This document shows, piece by piece, positions 11,901-23,900 of a stretch of 64,000 bases of DNA. The position numbers and the translations under genes were made by a program. Location: the NCBI RefSeq assembly GCF_027744825.2, contig NC_071335.1, positions 28,237,001-28,301,000 on the forward strand. The letters run 5' to 3'. This DNA is from Synchiropus splendidus. Lineage: Eukaryota; Chordata; Actinopteri; Syngnathiformes; Callionymidae. A model generated the notes under the pieces. The model had not been told where the DNA came from. It worked only from the letters and a program-made list of their open reading frames with translations, and searched no databases. The first letter of the stretch is position 1. Each line of letters begins with the position of its first letter.

Positions 11901-14900
11901 CTGACCCTTGACTCCTCGATTGGGGTTGTAACTGTACTACAGAGGTGGGCAGCTAAATTTCCTAAAGGGCCACATTATAAACTGTTGTGAGGGGCCGACT
12001 GAGAAACTTGACGGAAAACACTCTCCAGTAACCAGGATGAAATGAACCACTAAAGATTCAATGGAAGGAAGGATATTGAATATAAATAATAATAAAACTA
12101 TAATATTAAAAGGAAATGAATTTCAAAATATATTTTCAATTCATTTTGAGGACCAAAAAAATACTCACTGAAATGGCAGATGGAAAGAAATGTCAGTCCT
12201 GAACATGTTATAATCACTGTTGAAATAGTAATGCTAAGATAGGAAACAAGACAAAAAAAATAATGAAAAAATGACTACTTATCAGTTGTATAGTTTTAGT
12301 CTGACCTCATGAGGGCCGCAAAAACACAGGCAAAGGGCTGCATATGGCCCCCGCGATGCACCTTGTCTGCTTGGTCTGCTGTACATGCATGTTGGTAACA
12401 CTAAAACAGGCTTCATTCTTTGTTATGCAGTCATAGAGAACTGAAGAAGCAGAGTACACCACATAACAGGGTAAACCATTTTGTAAAATCTGTCAAGTTA
12501 TTACAAACAAAGAAAAAAATAATAGTCCAGAGAAATGCAAACTACAAACAACAAAATATCCTTGCAAAAAGCCACCAAAAATGAAGCAACCAACTGGATT
12601 CATAGACAAAAAAAGAGAACACAACCAGAGTAGAAAGGCACATGGGGTGATCTTAACTTCACAGGAACAATACATTTCTGACTCAGATCAAAGGGAGACA
12701 GATAAAAGGGATACAGGTGGGAACTGGAGGAGACAGAGATGCAGGCTGACTGACATGACTGAGGTAGGCTTTCAAAATAAAAGCGGACAGCAGGAGGTGA
12801 GGGGCATGTCTGTCCAATGTGCTTCTAGTGGACAAGAGAAGCCAAATGTCACTTGGTGATCACAATGGAGGCTTTCCATTCGCACCAGAGGAGTCCTAAC
12901 AACACCACCCCGATATACACGATAACCTGCTTAAAGAAGCTGCATCGTAAGTAAAAAAAACCTGATTTAGGACAGGAAGCCCTGGAACTTGCATATTCTG
13001 TGCGCGCATGCAGATTTATACCTGTGTTGTTGTAATAAATAAATCACATTAATGGCCCTGTTTGATTAAAGACTTTGATCCGGCGTGTTGTTCCGAATAC
13101 TTCTGAAGCTGCAGCCAAACCGGAGGAGGAGGATGAAACTGCAGAAGTTTTAGTAGGGCAGCAACACTTTTTGTTTGGGTGAGGATATGAATCAAACCAT
13201 GTCGACAAGCTCATATATTTTGCCTCTCTGGTCAGTATTTCTGTTGAAGGAAAGCAGGAGTGCGGTCGCACACACTCCTTTTGGATGTATGAAGGTATGC
13301 AAAAATAAAAATCTAAAACCAAAACTCATAAATTCTCTGAATTGTTTTGACATTGGAGGCATATAAGTCTTGTTTTAGGGAGTGTTAAATTCAAGTCCCC
13401 CCCTCGACCTCCACAACCTTCAGCCTCACCTTCACTCACACATGCTGTTTTGAGGTCAGCGCTGCAGGACGCTCTCAGCCTGACTCATTCATCCCTTCTC
13501 CTGCGCTCTGCTGTTGCCTTAGAGAATGACCTCCAGTCCATATCTGCGCTGCCGACGTAAATGTGCGTCCGATCGACGACCCAAAATGAAGAGTGTAGTC
13601 CTCCTCTGGTGAACGCGGTCATATTAACAAAATGAACCTCTGCATCTGAGGAAGAAGGACTGAAGTTTATACAACAGTTGTGGACAGGGGCCAGTTGGCA
13701 TTGAATGGAGTGATAATGGTGCGAGCCAGGCAGGTGGTGGATGTAGAGACTGTCTCGGGTTTGAGTCAAGTTTAAGGCAGAGGGGGAGAAGGAGTAAAAA
13801 AATAAAGCTTTTGGCACACATAAATGAATCATGGCTGAAAATGAATAAACTTGTCAGAGCAGGCAGGGAAGCATGTTTGACAGAGTTGCTGTCTGCAGAG
13901 GTAAATCTTCATGTTTCCAAGCTTCGCTGCCTGAATACATTGGGTGAGTACAACAGAACGGCGTCAATCACTCACTGTGTGCAGCCAAGGTCTTCAGTTC
14001 AGCCGAGTTTGTCAAACCGCTGGTGATCTTAAGCCGCACCCCTCGAGATTTGAGGCCGAGCAGACGCTGGAACAAGCTCTGACCCTGAGAAACAAGATGT
14101 TCTTTGAGGATGTTCTCCTCACATTTCCTCGTCTCAGCTAATTAACAGGCCACATAATCTTCACGAGGGAGTAATTGAATTTTCTTTAAAGTGGAATTAA
14201 GGTCCCCTGCTTGAGTCTGTACCTGCTTGGCAGCGCTGGACATCTGGTCCCAGGAATTTAAGTTCCAGACGGGTGAGACCACCTCAACGGAGTACCTGGC
14301 TTGATCCAGCAGCATGTGGAAGCCTGCCATCAGAGGGACATGGTTCCTATTCACCAGCAGAGAAAGCTCTTCAGGCACATTCTCCACAACTACGCCCCTA
14401 AAAGAAGCACATTTTGAAATCTGTGAACTGCATCCAATGTCCTCATATTCATCGATATCATTTAGCATGTCAAAATATCATTGATGTCGACAATACATTG
14501 TCGGCAGTTGTGCTACAGAACTCACTCACACATCACAGAAACCAAACACAACCTTTTGCTCGAGTGGCATCCAAAACACCCCCAACTTACTTTCCAAAGA
14601 CAAGACAATGATGACTGAAATCTTCAACAGCCAGGCAAAAGAACATTTTCTCCTGACTCGTGTGGATGGGTTTAAAATCTCGACTACATTGTTGTGCCAC
14701 ATATCTGGACTCTTTCACTGAGTTGAATTTATTGCGTTCCAAGTGGATCGTAGTGGTCCGAGGTGTATTCTGGATATATCAATGAGGCTGCCAGTTCCAC
14801 CCCTGATTCCATGCTCCATTGTCAACATTTTCTGAAGATTCGGTTGAAATGTCTTCTTAACTTTAATGAAATATTTTCCCTACAGACAGATACAAGCAGG

Positions 14901-17900
14901 CAAACACTTAACATATAGCTTGACAATAGCTTCCCTGTGTGTCCAGACTGTACCCCGTCTTTTGGCCCTAGCTCAGACTCTGACCTATGACAGAAATAGT
15001 TGGTATAAACTGAATTACTTGCATCCATTCAGCACTTATATAGGAGTTTAACTTGTGTACAAATTCAGCTTGATTTCATAAATTAGTACTTTACACAAAA
15101 GGTGTATTTATTATATTTATTTTATTAACTATTGTATTTTATTTACTTTTTAGTATCTTGATTTGGACAGTGGGAGGGAGTCAGAGAACCAAGAGAAAAC
15201 CCAGGCAAATCTTGGCCACCATTGTTCTGGCCCAATATGACCACAATGAGATGGAGATAAATAACAGTACATATCTCAGAATCAAATTTATTGCCATGGT
15301 CAGTGGGGAGCCCACTAACTGGGAAAGTGTTTTGGAATAACGTGCAGTCAAAAAGTAAATAAATAATAAAATAAATTAAAGTAAAATAAAAATAAATAAA
15401 TAAAATAAAATAACAACAAAGCTGTTCACGAATTCAACAGTCTGACGGCCGAGGGGAAGAAGCTGTTCCTGTGACAGGAGGTTCTGGTCTGGATGGACCG
15501 TAGCCTCCTGCCAGAGGGAAGAGGAACAAACAGTCCATGTCCAGGGTGAGAAGGGTCTGCTCTGATCCAACCTGCACGTCTCTGGGTCCTGGAGATATAC
15601 AGGTCCTGAAGAGGTGGCAGGCTGCAACCGATCACCTTCTCAGCAGAACGTACGATGCGCTGCAGTCTGCTCTTGTCCCTGGAGGTGGTGGACAAGAGCA
15701 GACTACAGCGCATCGTGGGACAAGAGCAGACTGTTACACCTTGAGCTAAGTAGGAGTTTAAGAATAGAGTCTGCAAGTAGCTTTTGGTCACAGTAAAAAG
15801 CTCAGTTGTTTCTGTGTTTCAATGTTTTTTTTCACCCATTGTAATATGTTTATTGTTTATATGATTCTTCATCTATTTTGCAGTTGGAAACTCATTGATA
15901 GCACTGAGCTCAATGGGACAGTAGGAGGCAGTAGCAACCTGTAGCGCCCAGCACACTGAGTAGGAGCAAAGAAGAAAGTACTACAGCTCTCTTTCTACAG
16001 GGTGATGAATCCTTGAAAAGATGAGTGGATTCAGATGGTATTCCCGAACAGCTGCAAAAGGTAAACCTCTGTTCCACACAGACCACAAGCCCTGCTCGGC
16101 AGAGGTAGTAAAAGTTGAATTTCATGTGAAACTTTCACCCCACTCACTGGCAGTCCCTGCTGCAGTTTTCCTCGGTGATGCCGTCCTCATCGCTCCCCCA
16201 GATATTCACCGATGAGCAGGTCAGCGCCACCAGGATCGCAAAGCAGCAGACCAGAGCGAAAATAGCAATGCATTTCTGCTGAGTCTGAAAGTGGCACACA
16301 AAAAGGCAAACGTAAATAATGTGATTTTATTGTACGGTCGCTGTGGAGGGCAGCTCCTCTGCGGCGCTACGGAGGAGCTACGTTGACAGTGGGCTTGTTC
16401 AAAATGGAAAATAATGAAATGTTAATGTCCTGGCTCGATAGAATCGAAGGCAGGTTTGGGTGTCTGATCAATGCGACAACAGTTTTCTCTCGACAGCAGT
16501 TTCTCTTCGATCGGCTGCTGAGGAAATCCCGAGTCCAACGCTTCCACGATTTATACCAAAGTGCTGGAATCAACCTGAAACTTGCCCTGGCTGACGACAA
16601 ATTGATGCGCCTTGGAGCTCGACTGCAAGTCAGATTGGAAGGCTGTGTCTGCCTGCAAACCACTGGCATTGATATTTAAGTGAATCCCAGCTGAGCGTGA
16701 TTTTATGACCTCTGTGCCCGAGTGTTTGAGGCAACTGTCTCCTGCATGTCAAGCAATATGAACGCAGACATTGTGAGTATACATCCAAAAAAAAATGCAG
16801 TTATTATGCAGCATCCTTATTGTCTGGCCGCAGGAGGCTCAAATTTGACGTTATAAAAGTGCAGATATGCACTTCTCTTCTGCTTACTCTCACAGTTCAC
16901 ACCGTCTTGTTTCCTCTCTTCCTTCGTCTTAAAGAGCCGTCAACGCAGCATTCTTTTGCAAACAAGACGTCAAGTGAGTCGTGCGGGCAAAACCAGCTTG
17001 TTACGTAAAGAAACTCAAGGCTATATTCCTGCAACGCACATAAAAATGGAATATCCAGCGGTACACAACGGGGGAAATGTGTGGTAATCACTTTTCCGGC
17101 TCAAAAGTGTGTCCCAGGTAATGAGGCTAAAAAGGCTGGTGCCAGGCGGATACACCAAGTGCTCCCCTGCTGGCCACCGTGGCCTTTAAATCTTCATTAC
17201 ATCTGCCACATGCAAGAACCACGGCCGTGGTGACGCCCAGGAGAAAACATGGTCTCGTGATGTAGAACATAATACGTCATGAAGATTTATCTCCACCGAT
17301 GAGGAAGCAGCCACATCACTGCACATGTGAAAAAAGAGGTCTGAACCAGCAAACAGATTCTATTTCAATTGGAATAGAGGATCTGCTGCTGAGGACTGAG
17401 GTTGGACTGCCCTGAAGATACCATCCAAACCAAAGCAACACGGTGACCTCTTGAGGAGTGCGATCTCTGAAGGGTCTCTGATGGTATCTGTGGAAGACTC
17501 TACAACAGTGTGGCAACTCAAATTGCTTGAGTGTCTGCGCTGTAGTAACTTACACTTCCATCTCGAGATCCGTCCTTGGTATCCATCCTTCTGCTCTGTC
17601 TTGGATGACTGATTTCCTCACAAGAGGGTCAATAAAGTGTCACCTAATCTCAAATTAACTTGTATACTCTCAACTCAACTTCAAGCCCTGGTATATTTTG
17701 AAGCCCCTCAGCATTGACAGCACAGTATTCCTACTGGAAAGAACCCCCTTCGGTCATTTCCACACGCTGATCTAAGGGGGGATTTAAAAACAATACACTG
17801 ATCACCCTCCTGAGCCCCTTGAGGAGCACAGGGATTTTAAATGTCTATGATAGAGAAGCCCTTGTCCTGCAGAACTCTCGGCACAGCAATAGAAGAGCAA

Positions 17901-20900
17901 AGAATGGTTACCATTCCATCAAGAGGGAGAATATTTTGCTGTCAACCAGGTTCCAAAAGTGATGCCATTTTTTCCAATGATGAACAAGCAGCCTCCTCAG
18001 CAAGATCAAAACTTGAAAAAGGTCACTGTTTCAAATCTCTGTACCTTAACAGATAGAGTATGGTCATTCAGTATTGCAATATTTTCACAGAGGAGCCATT
18101 ATAATTCAATAACAATCATAGTTTTCATTTCCAGATCCATACCAGCGACACATTTTTTTTCTGTCCAAATCCTGCATTTGTCAAAGTAAAGACACAGACA
18201 TGAACTACAGTGTAATGAAACATGGTTTTAAATGTCACCTTTACAGGCTCCTGAGTGGTCGGTCCAGCCATAAGAGCAGCTCGCCTTCAAACTTCTACCA
18301 AAATGCTGACTTGCCACATCTTCATCCGTTGGTCAGTTCTGTCATCCTGCAAGCGCTTCACACACACTGCCTCCCCCAGCATCCTCACGTGTTCTCCTCT
18401 GGCTCCAGACTGTGTGTGTGTTTCCACACACTGGGACAGGAGAGGAGGTGGAGAAAGACCAGCCCTCCTGCTCTAGTAACCAATACAAAGCATCGCCTCC
18501 ACCCCCTCCTACCATTTCCTTTGCTGTCTTCCTTCATCTGAGATAACTTAAGACCACAACTACTTCGACAGGACAGGCAGGACAGAGCGATCATCAACAT
18601 CATCATCAACGACAAATGTTAAAGTTGCTATTTGGAAACAGGCATTTAAATCTCAGATATTGTTGAGTTAAATCAGTAATTCCCTGTTAACAGACATTTT
18701 TGTCGACTCACTGTAAAAGTGCAAAAACACCTGTATCAAACTGAAGGCCTGGGGGGCAAAATGTGGCCACAAGAGTCACAGACACGGTTGAAAACTGCAT
18801 CAAAAACTAGCAGAGCATGTTACGATCATGAAATCAGGTTTATCAGATACATGTCTTTAATGTCTGATCCGCAGTTGAGGAGGGTGGAGGCGGGGCAAAG
18901 ACTGGCTGACCAATAGGAAGGGCTCTGACGAAATAGTGTTTGACCACTGTTTCTCCTTGGTAACTCGGTGTTTACCTTTAATGGAGGAGACAGATGTTTT
19001 TTTATCCGGTTCTGTCTCAGGTGGGTCTGAGTCCGATTCGCCCCCTGCTGTGAGGCCTCGCAGCTCTGTGCCTCAAACGGTGTTCCTGCCGGGCAAAAAT
19101 CTATTTACCACCATTGGCTTGACCACCTTATTTCTTTGTCACATCTTAGCACTACGAATCGTCGTCACCTCAGACATGAACTGATGACGGACCTCCGCCA
19201 CGGCTATAACTGAATGTGGTGTTTGACAGCCAAAACTAAACATGAAAAAGTTCTGGTCAGTGAAGTACAGATCCAGATGTCATAAAGGATCAATGAATAG
19301 TCTGGTCAACTTCAGTAACTTGAAGAAAATCAGCGTCTCATGCAGACAGCTGTGCAGCTGCGCGATCACAGCAGTGAAAACAGTTACTGTAGAGCGCAGC
19401 ATTATTCATTTACTGCCCAGCATTTATCATGTTTGTGTGGAGTCGCGCTGTACATGTAGTTTCCGGCATCTAGCGGCGAGTCGCCTGAGGCGAGAAGCTC
19501 ATCCCCCTTGGAGAGTTTCCCGAGACAATGTGCAGCTCTCCAGCTGGGGTGAAATCCGTGGCCAAAACCCGACTCGCTTGTGTTGACATCTCGGACTTCA
19601 GAGCCGAAAGAGCTTTGCCTCGAGACAGAGTCTGCAGTGTGAAACCCTTAAAGTTCACTGGTGCTCCTGGGGACCTTCCATGACTGGTGGGTTGCCATTT
19701 GTCACAAAACCCAACAGTATGTAATGAACCCAGTAATAAGGCTCTGGTCCATGTTCAGGAACCTGCCTCACCTGCTACGTGACGCTCTGACATCACCGTC
19801 TGATACATCCTTGTTTTACTCTCGGAGGGCCAAATTTCTATGTTGTCCTCTGTGACCATTTAAGTAGTAAATCAAAGCAACTTTCTTCAAAGACTGCTGC
19901 ACTACTGTCACAATGCAGAAAACAACAGATGCTGCTGACTGCAGGCAAGCTGCTGCTCTGTTTATGAGTCCTGTGTGTGAATATAGGAGCAGAGGGACGG
20001 GGAGAGGAGACGTAATAAACTACAAGCCAGACAGACTTTAAATACAGAGTTGACTTGATGATGATATTTGGACCTGAACACATCTCATCTGAATCACCTT
20101 AATGCAATTTAGACAAGTAATAAGCTTCTATTGAGGTTAGCTCTAACAACAACAGCTGTCAGAGTGTTAAATATGCAGGAGACAGTGGGAGAGAATAGGA
20201 CAAAGTCATGGCACTAAACAACCTGCTGTGGCCGTCCTTCCCCGATCGCCCTGGCTGGGATCAAAGTCAAGTGGAGAAAGAGAGATTGGGAGAGCGGCCT
20301 GTGTCAAGTCCCAGGTGGTTGGAGTGTTCCTGAACCTACTTCTGGGGTTTGATAAATCACGGGGTGACAAACAAAAGTCTATTTTTGTCAACCACCTGGA
20401 GAACAGCTGTCATAACTGTGATAGTTAGCAGCCAAGTAGTGATGCATTATGGAGCAGCGTGGCTAATACTTTGGTCGAGGGACTTGTAATTTCATTGATT
20501 CGGAAGTTTAGAACTGTCAGGAGTGGTTTGAAAGTATGAATGTGACAAGCATTTTACATTTTTATCCATCACTTCTGGACTTATCTGCGACATTTACATA
20601 ATAGTACAGGCCTTTCTATATGGCCGGGGTGGTGCAGGTTTTAGATCCAAACAGTCAAGTACACATTGTTGAATGAGGTGTCAGAATATTGTAAGTGTTT
20701 GGTTAAAACTACAGTATAAGTGCCTGACAGGTTCGATCAAAAACCTGTACCCGTTGCGTCTCTGAGAGGACCGGTTTGAAGACCCTGTAAATGAACAGGA
20801 AAAACAAAGTATCTTATCTTTAATTGGAAAAATAATTGCAATGTTTTTTGAGGCATTGTGCTTACTGGCAGTCAACACTCCAAAGTCCAGCAAAAGGTAT

Positions 20901-23900
20901 GATTCCAAATCGATGTGCTCATTCATCTGCATAATGCCAACATTAAGGTCTCACTGCGCACCAGCAGGCCTTCTGTTCCGTCCGTCACACGGGGTCATAG
21001 TGAACCAATTTAAGCCGGATCTGAGGCCAAAGGGCCCAGTGTTCTTGTGCGGATTCAGCACTAAAAAATGATGAGCTCAATAAGACGATATCTACGATAA
21101 ACAAGCATCATTTTGAGTCTACTTAGTTTTTCTTGACTCAGTCAGGGAAATTCAGTTCTAAATCCCAAGAGGAGGATCAGATTCAAGCTGAACTATATGG
21201 ATTTGGTATTCGATATTACACTTTTGCTGATCTTGTTCAACATGATTAATGGAAATGAATACTGTTTCCCAAAAATATCATTTATCTGCAAATATCAGGG
21301 CTCATTGGGTTTGACTGGAGACTGACCATGAGCTTTTGGAGCTGCTATTATTGATGGAATATATCCTGCATGGAGTGATTGATTCTCTTCCTTTAGTGAC
21401 AAAGTTCCAGGTATCATTTGTGAGAAAAGATGTGATGGGAAAACCAAGGCTACAGGGAGTCTGCAATGATGCTGTGTCGATGGACAAAACCCTCTATTAT
21501 CCGCTGAGTCAGCATAGAAAGGGAACACTTTATATAGTTGTGCACTTTGCTCATTTGCGCGACAATATTTTCCCACATTTTTGGATTCCATATTATAGCT
21601 GTGTGACGGAGAACCGTCGTCATGTTGTTCTGTACGTGTCACTTCATGAATGAGTGAAAGAATAACAAGAGAAATGCCATTATCTCAGCTCAACATGTAG
21701 CTTCTATTGTTGGACTTTCATTGAGCTTGGTGCCACAACGGCTGTCAGGAGTTTATAAATAACTTGTTTTGTTACAACTGGAACATTTCCACCAAACTAA
21801 ATGTAATGAGTAATGGTGGAACTCGAACAAAAATGATAGATTCATTACATGTTAACAATTAATTCATCGCGATTAATCGCATTTAAAAAAAACAAATATT
21901 TGGCTCCAGAACCATCTCATATAGTCCCCTTCATCTTGGGCGTTTTAGTTATGACATCATGCATAATGCAGTGCCTGCAAAAGAATGTCTATCTATAGAT
22001 TTATCTTTTATTTGGATCAATGAATCATCTCTTTCTGTAATGAATTCAGCGAAATTTATCTCTTTACTTTCCACCACTAGTAATGACACCTATTTTCTTG
22101 TGTCTTTGGACCATAATAGAGCTCATTGTCTTTGGGCATTTCCCCACCACAAGTCTCCATCCTAACCCACATTGATCTGTTTACCTGCTGGCACACATCC
22201 ATCATATCCCCCCCCCCCCTCCCACTCCACCTCCTCTCCATCATTCAAAACTCTGCTCAAATGAAGAGTAGTGTGTTTACACACCCACAACCAAGCGACC
22301 CAGATTTGTCGCAGGATCAGACCGAGCCATTGATCGGCTGAAAACAAACCCTAATGAGAGCAAGCGACTGCATTCACTTAGCGTGGAAGGCTATTTAATC
22401 TGAATGATGCTGCTGGTGTCATGATGGCAGGCCAGGGGCGGACGCTGGCGCAGACCTCCAGCCACAGACAGGATGCAATGGAACACTGGTCTTTGTTATG
22501 ATATGAATTATGGAAACAACCTGCAGCAAATCGATGCTGTTTAATGTTTTGTGTTGTCTTACGGTGTTTGTGTAGCAGCACTACACAATGTCATTGTGCA
22601 GGCAGAACTCTGGGGAGATCCTCAATATGCCCTGTCTTAGTTTAGAAACTAGCAAAAACTGCCTCAATGTGGCCACTTGAATTGTTTATAGAGATAGTTC
22701 GACTTGAAGATTGAGGGTCTAATTTTAGGAAATATGCAGACATATTTCCAGTCACCAGTACATGACTGTGTTATTGACCCTGTTGTGTCACGACCCACAG
22801 ATCATGAGCACAGTCAGGGTGTTTGGAAAAAGAAAGAGCAGAGTTCAAAGACCCTTGAACCTCGACTGCTTCCCTTGTTCCTGAATCAATAACATGGCCA
22901 ACTTCCTGTCCACTGGTGCATTGGAAATCCTCTGATGCCAGAATGTCTTTGGTCAGATTTTGTTTTCTCAGCATTAATGCACATGTAGAGAAAGCATGGT
23001 CTTCACCCAGAGGAGGAGCCTCGCACATCCGCTCCAGTTCAGTGAGCACTGAAGCAATTAAACATCCTCTGTGCAGGATTTGTGACACGGCTCACCTTGG
23101 CTGAGACTAACTCCCACTGGAAACAAGTCTGACGTCCAGCCAAAAGTCCACTTATCTTAAGTAATAACCGCCTCCGACTTGGACCTGTGACAACTTGTGA
23201 ACCCTTGAAATACTTTCATTTCATTGTCAATTGACAGCTAATCCACTAACCACCCAAAATCTATCAGGGAATGAATATAAAGGCTTCATTTCGTCACAAT
23301 GTTAAAAGACAGATCAACAACCAGGAGCCAGACACACAGAAGGCTTTATATGACATGCTTTTTTTTGCTGCACACAGATTTCTGAGGATAGACTTAAACC
23401 CAAATTCTTCTCTGAGGTGAATTGGTGGCTCTAGTTTCCAATGTTGGACTGTAAGCATGTTGAGTGAGCTGTCCAAGGTACTCGCTCTCCCTGGCCCGAA
23501 GTAGCTGGGACAGTCTCCATCCATATTGTGCATTTGCATTATGTTCACATACTTATTTCTCAGTTTTAATTCACATTAATGTATTATTTTTTTAATGGAA
23601 TATGTTAAAATTCTTCTCCTATTCAACAGTGATCCAATTAATAATAGATTTTAAACTTAACAAATCTAATGTTGGATATCAGAATGAAATTTTTTTTAGC
23701 TTAAAATACACACCAGTGCAGTCTCATTCAGTCTCCACCATCGTGGGTGTTTTGGGTAAGACATCACATTGTCTAATGCATCAGGAATTAGTGCAATGAA
23801 AAATAATCTTTTGTCTTTCATTAAATAATCTGAATTAACTCAAGTTCCAGCCCCAATTAAAGGCAGTGTAGGTTGGTTTGTTGACTCACAATATGCATTA

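Noticed and set aside
21850..21890. GATTAATCGCATT-type palindromic stretch
   Set aside because: This AT/CGC motif is a common low-complexity repeat in fish genomes; a single short occurrence supports no specific element.
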